Below, piece after piece: positions 28,064 through 40,189 of a DNA stretch of 64,000 nucleotides. This stretch comes from Epiperipatus broadwayi. Taxonomy: Eukaryota; Onychophora; Udeonychophora; Euonychophora; Peripatidae. Both the position numbers and the translations under genes were made by a program. Numbering within the stretch: the first letter of the stretch is position 1; each line of letters starts with the position of its first letter. Below the pieces are notes generated by a model that did no database searches, was not told where the DNA came from, and saw only the letters and a program-made list of their open reading frames with translations. The stretch lies in assembly GCA_028023455.1 (NCBI GenBank), contig JAQFVV010012404.1, positions 13,071,421 through 13,135,420 of the forward strand, read 5' to 3'.

Positions 28064-28121
28064 ACCTGCACATAAATCAGTCCTCAGAAAAAACCTGCAC
28101 ATAAATCAGTCCTCAGAAAAA
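28064..28121 (+). repeat. 29-bp tandem duplication
   Basis: Two consecutive identical copies of a 29-base unit beginning ACCTGCACATAAATCAG, inside the purine-rich relic. Confidence 0.9.
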
Positions 28122-28692
28122 ATATTGCTTTGTAAGACCAAGCATGAATGAAACAAGCAATGCCCCAAATACCCCATAGACAAAGAAGAGCTAGGAGATA
28201 AATTTAAATGGAGGCAGTTGATCTTGAGAGACAGTATAAAGTAAGACTTACTGAGACTGCCAGTTTTTAATTTGATAACAAAGGAAAAGGATGCTGAGGT
28301 GAAGGTGGTAGTCAGGGATCATTGGGGAAAGATGATCTTTGAGGAAGAGAATAGCAAAGATAGCAGCAGCACTAGAAATTGGGAGGATAGCATGGAAAAG
28401 AAAGAGGAGAAAAGAGGGTGCACATGTCTTTATGATGGGAAACCAGATAGGGTTCAAGTCCATAGACCAAAAAATAAACATTCATGAGGACATTATAGAG
28501 ATTTCCTATTCAAGAAAGAATCATACCAAACTCAGCAGAAAAATAAGAAGCATGGGAGCCTCATAGGTTGTCAGAAGTCCCAGAGATTAAAAGTGTTTAA
28601 GGATAAACCCCAGATCCTATTTGAATTAGATAGTTTTATCTAGGAATCTGTTTCCCCTTTCCAATGTAAATATGTAAAAATATGTATTTGTA

Positions 28693-28803
<111 letters not shown>

Positions 28804-28881
28804 TATTAATTTAATATGACAAGTAGTTATATTTATCAATATTTAATCTAGTAGTATGTCATTAATAATTGAGTTTGTTTT

Positions 28882-28955
28882 GTTTTGTGCATTATTGACA
28901 TGTAAATTCTGATGGGATGTTTTGTGCATTATTGACATGTAAATTCTGATGGGAT
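28882..28955 (+). repeat. 37-bp tandem duplication
   Basis: Two identical copies of a unit starting GTTTTGTGCATTATTGAC, period 37. Confidence 0.9.
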
Positions 28956-29070
28956 GATTAAGAATACAAGGGTAAGGCCAGATTAATAAAATTTAATTAA
29001 ATGTATAAAAATAATTCGTGATTGCATTTTATAAGTCTTTTTTTTTGTTTTCCCTGACTTTAGGGATATG

Positions 29071-30447
29071 AAATGGTATTATTTGGTCTATCATTCCATT
29101 TCACTTATTACATTCCATAGTAGTATTCTTTCTGTAATTCAAACCATCCAAGTTCACATATGTAATAATAATTTAACATATTTTAATGTATAACTGTATA
29201 TTTGTGCATGTGCATATATTTATAATATATTTGCATTTATTTAAGTGTAGTTAAGTCTGCAAGCATGTTTCATATAATGCATATACTAAATATAATTTAT
29301 AAATTGTATAATAAATAAAGTAAGTTGTGGAAACACTATTGTATGTGTATAAGCACACCTACATATATATGCAATAGATTTTTATAAGCATTGTTATTTT
29401 ACTGATAAGTTTTTATAAGATTTAAGTACAAATTTACTTTTATTCACATATAAATTTTTAATTTCAGAGGTGACAAGGTTACACATATAGCAGAATGTTT
29501 ATAAAGATCATCTGATTCTTGAAAATTATCTCATGTCACATGCACCTGGTTTAATTTGTGTGAGAACTGAGAACATATTTTTAAAATAAATTCCAAAATA
29601 GATTTAAGACAAAAGAAAAGCAGTCAAGCTGCACTATTTCATGAATAACTTAGGAGTCACTTTTGTCTTCTCTAAACATAATAAAGAGATGTTAAAACTC
29701 AAGACTAAAAACTGATAAACTGTAAAGAAGTTCATGGTTTTACAGTGGGGAGTAAAAGCACTGATATAAAAAACCCAAAATTAAATGCTAAGGCTCATTC
29801 TCTTAACTTTTGGAAATGTTTTGCTGCTGGAGATTATACTGGATTTTACAATGAAAACTGGCTAAAAGGCTACCCATTTGCCATCTTCACTTTTGGAAGA
29901 CTGAACCAAAATAATGGAGGTTAAGACCAGCAGCATGCCAAAAAGATGTCAGCCCAATGGAGAAAGCCAGTGCCAAATGCCATGAAGGATGCCTCAGCTA
30001 GAAGATTGGAAAAATTCTTTGCTGCAGAGCTCTTAAAATCATATCCAAAATTTAAATTATTTTAATAATTTTTAAAGCTAGCTATAATGTTGAACATTCA
30101 TACATTTATAAACTAATTAAACACTGTAATTTAATTTTATAATACCAATGCAATGTAACTTTAATTTAGCAATAATTGTCACAACCTTGATTATGTTGAA
30201 TTAAATTCTAATTTAATAATTCTCTTAACATAACAACTGTAATAAGTTATTGTATTATGTCTATACTGTCCTAATCTGTGGTCATACCTATTTTATTTTA
30301 TTTTATATTGTTTAATCATTCATTTTTGATGTGCTATGTTTCAAAATGGAGATTATTAATATTAATAATTTGGAGAGATTATTAAAAACTCTCTTGAAAA
30401 TGATTTATATTGCTTCATTAGCTAATATAAATCTCTGTTTTGATACC

Positions 30448-30489
<42 letters not shown>

Positions 30490-30505
30490 AAATATAATAG
30501 CTTAA

Positions 30506-30539
<34 letters not shown>

Positions 30540-30725
30540 TTAAGCTATTATATTTAGCTTGCCATTATTCACGTTTGCATGTTAATAAATTATATCTAGT
30601 TAATTAATATTGAGAATGATATAAAGCATATTATAAGTTATTAGTTAAGTCCTCAAATATGCTTACTCATCCGTAGTTTCATACACTATATAGATTTAAT
30701 TAATAAACTAGATCATTTTAATTAA
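29071..30725. repeat. Dispersed repeat R3, copy 2, with TA-tract expansion
   Basis: Copy of 19,013-20,640. It differs by an added block at 30,451-30,557: a (TA)n tract, then a perfect 20-base inverted repeat around a second (TA)n. Copy 1 has only a short ATAATATACATTT here, so the block arose after the two copies separated. A 70-codon ORF at 30,331-30,543 is dominated by the TA tract and is not a gene. Confidence 0.75.
30488..30557. repeat. Perfect palindrome with a (TA)n core
   Basis: CTAAATATAATAGCTTAACC (30,488-30,507) is followed by a 30-base TA tract and then its exact reverse complement (30,538-30,557). It can extrude as a 70-base cruciform. Only the right arm corresponds to sequence in R3 copy 1, so the left arm was copied in inverted orientation. 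Confidence 0.9.
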
Positions 30726-31639
30726 ATCAAAAATTTTCTTTTAGCATTTTAAAAGGAATAACTTCAATTTGTTTAATAACTTTTAATATTTTTTAATTAT
30801 ATCATTTTACTCTTAATTATAACTCAATTTCTGATTCTCTTTCAGATACCCATCCACATTATTAAAGAATATACATTATGTAGCAAGTCAACTTAGATAT
30901 AAATTTAATAAAGAAAAAGTTAGTAAGATAGAAATTTTTTTTAAAAAAAAAAATCCATTTATGAAATCACAACAAAATCCATTATTTTAAATGTATGCAT
31001 ATGCACTAAAGTTTTAAAGCAATGGAAAATAGGGCTGTTCACATATTTTCTAATCAAATTAAATACTCCTTCATATATTAAATCTATGCAAAAAATAATT
31101 ATTTACCAAAGATGTGCACATAATTCAAAAACATTTTATAAAAACAAATATATCTCTTAATTGGAAAAGTTTGACAAATTATTTTGAATGAGTGAAGAAA
31201 ATGAGACATATTGCCATTGTTTAAAAAAATCGAGCTGAATAAATATGTGATACTCGTAACATTTTTGAAGCAATTCGTTCATCTTGACATTCATATTAAA
31301 TAACTGTTTTAAAAATTACTTGTAAAATACAATACATTTTTAAAACTAATAATATATATATATATATTTTAAATCAAAGCAAGTCAATGTTAGATCTTCG
31401 ATCTAAAATATACAATGTTAACTTATAGTGAACATAAGAGAAGAAAGTGACACTTATCCAACTGATCACATGAGATCTTTGTAGATAATGGAAGCCTGCT
31501 ATTTTATCATTAAATTTACTGTGTAGTCATAATACATGTTATCATGTTTTTTATTAAATTTACAGCTACTTTTTGTTCATATCTTTTAAAATATTATTTG
31601 CACTGCATTAACTTTTATATTTTAATTATGCAATGCAAT
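30726..31639. other. AT-rich DNA, no gene seen
   Basis: No coding or RNA features recognised. A short (TA)n occurs at about 31,351-31,367. Confidence 0.5.
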
Positions 31640-32122
31640 TCACTGCAACTTCTTATTTGGAGTCAAGAATCTCTCAGCCGCTATGCCCAGCAAAACCTGT
31701 TTGCCACTTTATCTTCCCTTTCCATTCCCCACTCTTAAATTTTTCCCATATTCTTCTCTATTCTGCTCCTTTCCATTTTCACAACATAATCTTTGTCAAC
31801 TCTAAAGCCTTTATATTTAAATCTCCCTTATCTTTTTCCTAACCCAGCAAAAAAATTAAGAACCCAATTTCTGTATAATCACCTTGTTTACATTTATTCT
31901 TCTACAATTTCATTATTTGTACTCTTTCTGCTTGCAGGCATTTACATTCAATTAAAAGATGCTTAATATTTTCTATGCCTTCCTTACTCAACTTGCAGAC
32001 TAAATCACCCACATTTTCCCATTCGTATGTATATTCCCTTGTTGCTAAAGATCCTATCCAAGCCTTAAACAATAAACTACTTTCCTTGCTATTATCATAA
32101 ATTAACTCACACTCAATATTAT

Positions 32123-32125
<3 letters not shown>
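31640..32125 (-). pseudogene. LINE relic, C-terminal part and 3' flank (downstream half of an interrupted element)
   Basis: The minus strand from about 32,125 reads YKHNIECELIYDNSKESS...GDLVCKLSKEGIENIKHLLIECKCLQAER (to 31,902). The C...EGIENIKHLLIEC pattern is the Cys/His-containing tail seen at the C-terminus of many LINE reverse transcriptases (C-x2-C...H-x4-C; here the first pair is degraded). The sequence beyond, to about 31,640, is less AT-rich and probably still LINE. Its other half lies at 34,029-34,840 on the same strand, with the Penelope-like pair between. The two halves are separated exactly at TA tracts. Confidence 0.65.

Positions 32126-32160
<35 letters not shown>
32126..32160. 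repeat. (TA)n microsatellite, left boundary of the PLE pair
   Basis: 35 bases of TA directly abutting the 3' end of the minus-strand PLE fragment. Confidence 0.95.
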
Positions 32161-32163
<3 letters not shown>

Positions 32164-33080
32164 AATACAAAGATTTTCACAGGTTGCATATATAAAAAAC
32201 ATACATCCCTGTTAAAAAAATTAAATATTGATATACTAACGTTTCGACTTGATCACGCAAGTCATTCACTGGGTGATATAAGGTAGAAAGATAATTGTAG
32301 AGGCGCTACAATCACTGATTTGAAAAAAAAAAACATTAAAGTTCCACCAATAGCAAAAATGTTAAATTAAGAATGTTTTTTTAAAAAAATCTTTCCAAAT
32401 AGGAGGAAGTTTGCATGTATCATCTCACTTATTGATACAATCTGGCCTTTTAAGTATCTCAATGGCTTCTCTAATTTTGCACTGGTAGAGATTATCACAT
32501 CTGGATATGATCCTGGTACTAGAAAAATCAGTTTTATGACCTGAATCTATAGTATGGAGTGAGAGTGCTGATGATGATGAGTGTTGTTTAACTGCATTAG
32601 CATGCTCATCTCTTCTAACACTGATGCAATGATTACTCATACCTATGTAAGAAGTTTTACAATTTTCACATGAGATTTGATAAACACCATGAGATTCAAG
32701 AGGGATTGAATCCTTAGGCTTGGTTATTATATTGCTGATCTTTTGATGAGTAGAAAATGCTGTATCTATATTATAGCATTTTAATATACATCCAATACTG
32801 TCTGTAGTTCCTTTTACATATGGAACACAAATCCTAATAGCTGATTTATCATCTTTTTGTTTCCTATTTTGTCCATTTTGGGCTTGAAATAAGACTTTTT
32901 TTTATAAATTTATAATTATAACTATTTGCTAATAAAACACTATTAATATGATTTATTTCTTCTTTCAGATGTGACTTATCTGAAAGGTTAATTGCTCTAT
33001 TTAAAAGAGTTTTGGCTACAGAAACTATCTGAGTTGGGTGATGATGAGAATAGAAATGTAAATATCTGTCCATATGTAAA
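32161..33080 (-). pseudogene. Penelope-like element fragment, minus copy (5'-truncated, GIY-YIG region, frameshifted)
   Basis: Reverse-complement copy of 33,086-34,014, about 95% identical by eye. It starts at the same MDRYLHF codons (33,073) and contains HHHPTQIVSVAKTLLNRA, then an extra A in an A-run (8 A against 7 in the plus copy, about 32,893) shifts the frame. The later ISVRRDEHANAVKQH and REAIEILKRPDCINK segments are still present (32,425-32,640). Downstream is the 3' UTR with the TTGTAG..CTACAA hairpin and a GAAAC-containing hairpin, ending at the (TA)n tract at 32,126-32,160. Non-functional as a protein gene. Confidence 0.85.
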
Positions 33081-33085
33081 CACCA

Positions 33086-34014
33086 AATAGTTTATCTTTT
33101 TCAATTTACAGAAAGAATACACACATGGACAGATATTTACATTTCCATTCTCATCATCACCCAACTCAGATAGTTTCTGTAGCCAAAACTCTTTTAAATA
33201 GAGCAATTAACCTTTCAGATAAGTCACATCTGAAAGAAGAAATAAATCATATTAATAGTGTTTTATTAGCAAATAGTTATAATTATAAATTTATAAAAAA
33301 AGCCTTACTTCAAGCCCAAAATGGACAAAATAGGAAACAAAAAAATGATAAATCAGCTATTAGGATTTGTGTTCCATATGTAAAAGGAACTACAGACAGT
33401 ATTGGATGTATATTAAAATGCTATAATATAGATACAGCATTTTCTACTCATCAAAAGATCAGCAATATAATAACCAAGCCTAAGGATTCAATCCCTCTTG
33501 AATCTCATGGTGTTTATCAAATCTCATGTGAAAATTGTAAAGCTTCTTACATAGGTATGAGTAATCGTCCCATCAGTGTTAGGAGAGATGAGCATGCTAA
33601 TGCAGTTAAACAACACTCATCATCATCAGCACTCTCACTCCATACTATAGATTCAGGTCATAAAATTGATTTTTCTAGTACCAGGATCATATCCAGATGT
33701 GATAATCTCTACCAGTGCAAAATTAGAGAAGCCATTGAGATACTTAAAAGACCAGATTGTATCAATAAGCGAGATGATACATGCAAACTTCCTCCTATTT
33801 GGAAAGATTTTTTTAAAAAACATTCTTAATTTAACATTTTTGCTATTGGTGGAACTTTAATGTTTTTTTTTTTTTCAAATCAGTGATTGTAGCGCCTCTA
33901 CAATCGTCTTTCTACCTTTTATCACACAGTGGATGACTTGTGTGATCCAGTCAAAACATTGGTATATTAATATTTAAATTTTTTAACATGGATGAACTCA
34001 CAAAATATGTCTTT
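33086..34014 (+). mobile_element. Penelope-like element fragment, plus copy (5'-truncated) with 3' UTR
   Basis: Homology to PLE coding sequence begins just upstream of the ORF (IYRKNTH before MDRYLHF) and extends through the endonuclease domain and a 3' UTR of about 185 bases to the (TA)n tract at 34,015-34,028. The reverse transcriptase core is absent, so this is a 5'-truncated copy. It lies head-to-head with the minus copy, the two 5' ends meeting within about 33,074-33,088. Confidence 0.85.
33125..33829 (+). CDS. Penelope-like element C-terminal protein: RT-thumb linker plus GIY-YIG endonuclease (partial)
   Basis: Only the C-terminal 234 residues of a PLE polyprotein survive. Residues 1-60 (DRYLHFHSHHHPTQ...LLNRA) are the conserved segment after the RT thumb. 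The endonuclease occupies about 125-215: G129-V-Y, a Cys pair C135/C138, the Y142-I-G box, conserved basic residues in ISVRRDEH (about 150-157), H173 and H179, and the REAIE glutamate near 202 expected to bind metal. PLE endonucleases nick target DNA to prime reverse transcription, commonly at AT-rich sites, which fits the TA tracts on both sides. The open frame continues upstream of the first ATG without one, so the listed start is simply the first Met of a truncated gene. All endonuclease motifs look intact, but without an RT this copy cannot be autonomous. Confidence 0.85.
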   Translation: MDRYLHFHSHHHPTQIVSVAKTLLNRAINLSDKSHLKEEINHINSVLLANSYNYKFIKKALLQAQNGQNRKQKNDKSAIRICVPYVKGTTDSIGCILKCYNIDTAFSTHQKISNIITKPKDSIPLESHGVYQISCENCKASYIGMSNRPISVRRDEHANAVKQHSSSSALSLHTIDSGHKIDFSSTRIISRCDNLYQCKIREAIEILKRPDCINKRDDTCKLPPIWKDFFKKHS

Positions 34015-34028
34015 TATATATATATATA
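34015..34028. repeat. (TA)n, right boundary of the PLE pair
   Basis: Short TA tract between the PLE 3' end and resumed LINE sequence. Confidence 0.85.
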
Positions 34029-34840
34029 GTTCTCCATCTCTCCAACTTCCTATTCTTTATTAATGCATCTATTCTTATATCTCATTCCTTGCCATTCAAC
34101 AATTCTCCTAACACAATCATCCCATCTTTTGTATAAATATACTGACATAAATTCTTTATCCAAATCTTCTGCATACCATACTAGCTTTCTCACCCATATT
34201 GTTGCTTGCCCTTTATTTATAACCCAATTAAATATTATTTTGGATATTCTCTTATTATCCATAAACTGGAATCTAACAAACATTTTCCTTTTGACTTGAC
34301 TATCCTATTTCTCCTTGAATTGCCTCCTTTGCAATCCACACATCTATATCTAATGAATGTCTTTCTACTGCTTTTTGTACTTTTTCTACATAATCTAATA
34401 CTCTTTTACTTGCACATAATACATCATTATCATATTTTAACCCTGCTACTGCCACTTCCTTCCATACAATTCTATCTACATCCTATTTATTATATGAAAA
34501 CACTATTATTTTTTTATCAGTTCTTTTCTTTGCTTCATTTATCAATTTTTTTCCCATTCATCCAAGCAATTTTTCTGATTACTTAAGATGATTCTCAAAT
34601 AGGTATATTTATTCACCATACTTAACTTTATATCCCCCAATAAAAATTCTTTGTTTTCTCTTTTCCCAGTATTAATCATCATTACTTTTGATTTTTCTTC
34701 TTTAAATTTAATCCCCATCTCTTTATCCAACCTTATGCATATCCTCAGCATAACTTCCATAGCAACTTTACCACTAGTGTAATATAAAAAGTTTACTGGT
34801 ATTTTATAAACTAACTTTATTATTATAGACAACTATCTTA
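34029..34840 (-). pseudogene. LINE relic, reverse transcriptase C-terminal half (upstream half of an interrupted element)
   Basis: The minus strand reads IPVNFLYYTSGKVAMEVM (degraded YADD region, about 34,755-34,800), then LDKEMGIKFKEEKSKVMMIN and LLGDIKLSMVNKYTYL, the equivalents of the LINE 'G-I-K-F..K-S-K-V' and 'Y-K-Y-L-G' boxes. After a frameshift it continues with GLKYDNDVLCASKRVLDYVEKVQKAVERHSL (two stretches) and KEAIQGEIG, typical of the region after the palm. It is truncated near 34,840, has frameshifts and a destroyed catalytic DD, so it is dead. The element continues at 32,125 beyond the nested PLE pair. Confidence 0.8.
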
Positions 34841-37800
34841 TTCTTTTAAACTGATCTCAAAAGCAGATGATATGATATAGTGCATAACTGATTTTTTCTC
34901 CTATATTTCCATCATTTTATTTTAACAAAATCATATTTTACATAAGAATTAAAATAATATAGATATCATTCAAGCTTATCTTAGCTGGTAATTAGGGGTG
35001 TTTAGTGCTTAGTTCAGTAGATGAAGTGTGTTTTCTTAAAACCAGACTTATTGGGATTTCTATTGTCATTGATAATAATTCAGAATTCATCTGTTATATT
35101 TAATATTTTATATATTGGTTTTTGTAGCGAATTAATAAACTATGTTTTAATACTCATTAATAAAAAATATTATAAATAATTAATATTTTTTACGAATTAT
35201 TAAATAATATTTTAATTAAATATTACAAGTACTGAAATCATTTTCTGAAAATGCAATTATAAGCTATAGTTAAATATTTTTTTTTACATTTTATGCATAT
35301 TCTCTTATATAAAATAACTAAACAAATTTTAATGTGTATACTCATTTATAGTTTATTTTTATAGAATAGTACTGAATAATGATCTAGTCTATATTTTTTG
35401 TTTTATTTATGATAGCAAATATGTTTCATCTACCAGATTATAGTTTTAAACTAAATAATGAAATTAAATAAAATAAGCAAAAATGTATAGAGATCCTAAA
35501 AGATTATTTAGTAATCCTAATTTGTGTCATAACCTTGAGATTTAAAAATACTGAATTAAACAAATACTTAAAAATTGTTCTGAAGATTATATAAATTTTT
35601 AAAATAGTTTTAGTACAATCTTAATCATCAAATTATATTTTATTTAAAAAACCGATATCTTAAAGTTGTTTCCATTTTTGATTTGTCATCTAACGCAAAA
35701 TATATGTTATCACGTTGACATAAGCAGTAGTAAAATATAGCTTTAAAATATCTTGGATAAAATTAATTAATTATTTATTTTTAGAAAGTTATAAAAAGGT
35801 CAATGAAAGCTAGTGTTAAAACACTTTACATTCCAAAATTAAACTGACAAATGACAGATGGGAAAGAAATTATTTAGTATTCAAGTTTCATATAACTTAT
35901 TACTGTAATGATAGTCAACAGTATGTCAGTACTATTCATTCATCATCATCAAAAAAAAAATTAATTTTATTTATTTTAAAAAGTATGTGTTTTAATTTGC
36001 AATATATAAAGCAAAAAAATAAAATAAAAAGCAGATAAGATTTAACAACACAATTATGATTAAGAAACTGATGATGTAATGCAATTGGCTATTTCTGTTC
36101 GAAATCTCCCATAGCAAGTCATCACTACTTCCATCACGTATATATATATATTGTACATTTCTATCCCATTTAAAATTTTTTATTAATTTTTTCATTATTT
36201 TTTAACTCATTTTTTTATTATTTCTCACCCAAAACAAGTTATTAACATTTTAATCTTTCCCCCATTATTTACCACAGTTTTATCATTTATTCTCTTTCTT
36301 TATTGAAGCTGATATTAAATGCTGACCTTTTTTGTCCAGCATCCATATAAATTATGTAACAAGTTTATATCTTTTTTTTTTCAATTTTCACTGCTTTTCT
36401 TTATGTTTTAAACATTAAATAAGCATTTTTTTTTATTGGTATCATAAATATCTTCACTGCCTTCCAGATTTTACATTTATCATTAATTACGCTTCAAAAC
36501 TTTTTTTGCGTTATTATTATTATTTAAATTAGTCAAAGACAATCTGCTGCAATAGCACTCTTAATTCATGATGATTCTAGTATAATAAGTTTATTACAAT
36601 TTTGTATCTTTCAGTTCTTCTCATTTGCACATCTTTTTTAAATTTAATAAACAATTTTTATATATTTTGTGTATGAATTACATTTTTTTTATATATACTT
36701 TGTATTAAATACAGTGTTTGTAACATTTTTCTGTTTAAAAAATATTTCCTGTATCTGTTTTAAAATGTAATGTGAAAAGTTTTAATATAAAAAAAATGAT
36801 TAAAGTAACTCTTTTTTTCAAGTAGATATATCTACAATTCTTTGGAATCTGAAGTCAGAATATTACAATTCTGTATAAATATCTCAAAACATGTTACCAT
36901 TATTTATATAGTTACCATTTTTTATGAGAGTGAGTTTCATATTGTAAACCAAATTTTAATTTTATGTAAAAATAAATATAATATTTTATAAATAAATAGC
37001 TTAGGGGATTGTAAGATAGAAATTATTATATTAGACCTTCTACATAATAAAAAAAGAATTAATTATATCACTCATACATACACATTAAGATTGATTCAGA
37101 TACAATTAATACAGGAGTACACTATATATAACTAACCATAAAAAATAAACAAATTTTTATACAATCAACACCAACAATCTTATATCTTGTTAATTGGTAC
37201 ATCCTCTTTTATAAATAAGATAACTCCTTTACTAAATAAAAATATTGCAAGAGTAATTTGATCTTCTGATTCAATCTTTGGAGATAACAAATTAATTAAA
37301 ATGTTTTCCTGTCTCTCGAAGCATGTCCAAAATAAGTTTTTCTCCTTATTTTCAAATTTTTGTCAGGATATTGTTATATGCATCAAGTTGAAGTATATTG
37401 TGTTGCAGCTAATCTCTGTTTAAAATTTCTATTAGAAATAACTTGCCTCATGTTGATTCTTCCAACAATTGTTTATCACATGTAGATCTGTTTAAAATAT
37501 TTGTAAAATATTTGTAAGAAGAGTGGCTTCACAATTTTACCATAATGGTTCACAATTGGATTAAATTTTATCAAAGAAATGTTAGTGCTTACAATCAAAA
37601 TGTTTTACTCGATGTTTTTTTCAAATATGTATTTTGGTTTTAGAGGATTTATTAGTTAAGAGAAAAATTAAGTAGTCATAACTTTCCCCAAGGATTATAT
37701 ACTCCATTAAAAAAACAATTCATTAAAAACGAGTATTAATTACAGAGTTATAAGTAATGGACAAATATTTTATCTTGTATAGTTGCCCATTTTGTTTTTT

Positions 37801-39199
37801 GTTATGTATTATAATCTTTATCTATTAAAGTGAACGTGTAAGATGTATCAATTATGGAAATACCATAACATTAAAAAGCACTACTTGTAAAATGCTACAA
37901 TTATTTGTGAAAAACTAATAATTAGTTTCAAATTTACTGTAATATATTAACTTAACTGGAAATTCCTTGGAAATTCACAAAAATGCTTAAATCGCTAAAA
38001 TAATGTTCATGTTTGATTTACATATGTTAGTATCTTTTGTGCCTCAATGTATTTATATTAACAGAGATATTATTTTCTTATTCACTGGTTTCAAAATAAC
38101 ATTATAATGACTATGATTTAATATAAAAATGGTCAATAAAACACTAGATTGGAAGTTTAGTTTTATTATTTGCTGGAATAAGATAAAGAACTACTTGTAT
38201 TTGAATCATCAGGAAACTCATTAGATATGAGAATATTTAAAAAATATTAGTGATTGATGCAAACAAAGTTATATCACAGGTATTTTTTAAATGTGGTATC
38301 TTATTTGTAATTTACAACAATTATTTTTAGACAAATAATTTAAGACAAATTCTGGAGAAATAAAAAAATTTGCAAGAAAAGTTATACAGATAATACACAT
38401 TTATTGTACTACGAAACATTAAGCCAAGTTAAATTAAAAACTTTAAACCTAAGCTATTAATACACATTTAAAAATAATAGTATTAATAATGTAATTACTA
38501 ATGGTTACATCTGGCACACAATGTGGTAGGCATGAAGATATTACAGTTGATAGATGTATCCAAATGTATTTACCGATAGTTACATCTGGTATCTAGTATG
38601 TTAGGTATGAATATACTCTAATTGTAAAGGAAGTCCAATCATTGGATTGGCGTTTAAATTTTTTTTTAAAAAAATGTTAAAGCACATTTTTTTTTATATT
38701 TTTGTATCAACATAAACCCAAATGAACTTATACACTTGGCAAACAACTAGCCCTTTTATCAAAAATAATAGTAATAGTGATAATAGATCACATAAACTTG
38801 AATCAATTTTCAATAAAAGATCTAAAGTATTGAGTATAAATTGGAAATATAGAGGATTGGACAATAAACAGAGACCGATGATAAATAGTTAAGTGAGTAA
38901 TAAATGATACTAAAATAGTAGAGTTAGGCATGTAAAAGGACATAGGCTAAAAGTAGATCTATTAAACACACAAAAAGAGGTAAAAGATAAATGCAATGGT
39001 TGGGAATGGCGTGGTGCACTGTGGCATGTGATTATTTATAGTTTTATAAATAAATATTTTATAACTTGCAAATAAATAAATATTTAATGATAACCAGAAG
39101 TGGTAAGCAATTAAGTAATATGGAATAAACACCTTTGGGGATAGGAAAAATAATAGTGATAGTGAGATGGTAGATGATACTACCAGTAATAAGGTGGCA
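34841..39199. other. AT-rich DNA, no gene recognised; imperfect 75-bp duplication at about 38,501-38,650
   Basis: AT(G/A)GTTACATCTGG occurs at 38,501 and 38,576 with similar sequence following each. A minus-strand segment around 36,000-36,700 shows coding-like runs (for example INDKTVVNNGGKIKMLITCFG) that could be a decayed transposon, but I cannot identify it. Confidence 0.4.
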
Positions 39200-40155
39200 A
39201 CTATGATGATCCAGATACCTGGGGGGTCTATTCTGGAAGTTGAATAATTCCCACAAATGCAAGAAGGGAATCAAACAGTTTCTCAAATTCAGGTGATTTC
39301 TCCCAGTGAGATTATTCAAGTGCCTGAAGTTGGAGTAACTCAGGCTATGCAAAAGCCTACAACCTTGGCACAACTAATCCAAGTAATCATGGAGATGAAG
39401 AGATATGAATAGTATGAAGGAGAATATGGCAACCAAGGCTGATGAAATGAAAGCTAATATGAATAGTATGATGGATAATATGGCAATCAAATTTGATGAA
39501 ATGAAAGTGATATGAATAGTATGATGGAGAATATGGCAATCAAATTTGATATAAATAAAACAAAAGAAGAAATTTTTAAGGAAGAAGTATGTGAAAATCA
39601 ATGGAGGCACCAAGATGAAGTTCAGATGGAAATGCAAATTATCCATATGGAGTTGGAGCAAAATTTTACCAAACAAAATATGGAGATAAAAACCTTAGGA
39701 CAAGAACTGAAATGCTTAGATAAAACCATTGCCCAGAGGTTGGGAATCACTGAATCCCAACTGAGTAAGGGTACATTAGTTGTTGAAACACAACAAACCC
39801 AGGCTAATTCAAGTACTTGATATACTGAATTTAAGTTGAGAGAAAAGCAATGGAATGATACTCTCAAGATTCAAGTGATACAAAGATCACAAGGTTTCAA
39901 GATTGATTCCGAGTTAGATGATGAAGCCATAGGAGTCGATGACACCTCATACTCTGAAGATGTCATGATAGAGTTTATGAAAGAAAGTTCAATGGTAAAT
40001 GATTTGGACTCATATTTGAGATCATTGTGGCACATTTGTGTTTACCATCAAAACAAGGATAAAATGCTTTTCAGTCATGACATTTGCGAGCATAATAGCA
40101 ATAACAAGGTTGGGTTGTTACAAGTTCAAACAGCTTTCTTAGAAAAAAACTGACA
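39200..40155 (+). pseudogene. Decayed Ty3/Gypsy gag-like gene with 18-residue tandem repeats
   Basis: The plus strand reads (with one or two stops) IPGGSILEVE...QIQVISPSEIIQVPEVGVTQAM, then three tandem units of MNSM(K/M)(E/D)NMA(T/I)K(A/F)DEMK starting at 39,405, 39,459 and 39,512. A one-base deletion before the third unit shifts the frame. Helical, Gln/Glu-rich sequence follows (39,512-39,820), and a further open segment at 39,836-40,153 includes IDSELDDEAIGVDDTS and ends near YLRSLWHICVYHQNKDK. The coiled-coil-rich N-terminus resembles the intact gag at 49,639-51,636. Together with the integrase remnant downstream it marks an internally deleted Gypsy element. Confidence 0.55.
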
Positions 40156-40189
40156 CAACAAGTGCCATTTTTGAAGGCATTAAAGAAAT

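Larger units (their letters stand above)
25870..28640 (+). pseudogene. Purine-rich, coding-like relic, possibly a decayed retroelement gag
   Basis: The plus strand is strongly purine-biased for 2.7 kb, and translated pieces are charged and coiled-coil-like. 25,879-26,061 starts MNSSIKEDLVEEISKK. 26,649-26,843 includes QRETIEAIHILKGEFVLTQDR. 28,272-28,487 starts MITKEKDAEVKVVV. The frames are broken repeatedly. It lacks a recognisable capsid, protease or RT motif, so gag is only a guess based on Lys/Glu-rich helical character, similar in style to the two Gypsy gags further right. The relic is interrupted by a foldback insertion at 27,213-27,579 and contains two tandem duplications. Confidence 0.35.

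Noticed and set aside
32997-33206. Minus-strand 69-residue ORF spanning the PLE junction
   Set aside because: It reads antisense to the plus PLE copy and then into the wrong frame of the minus copy.
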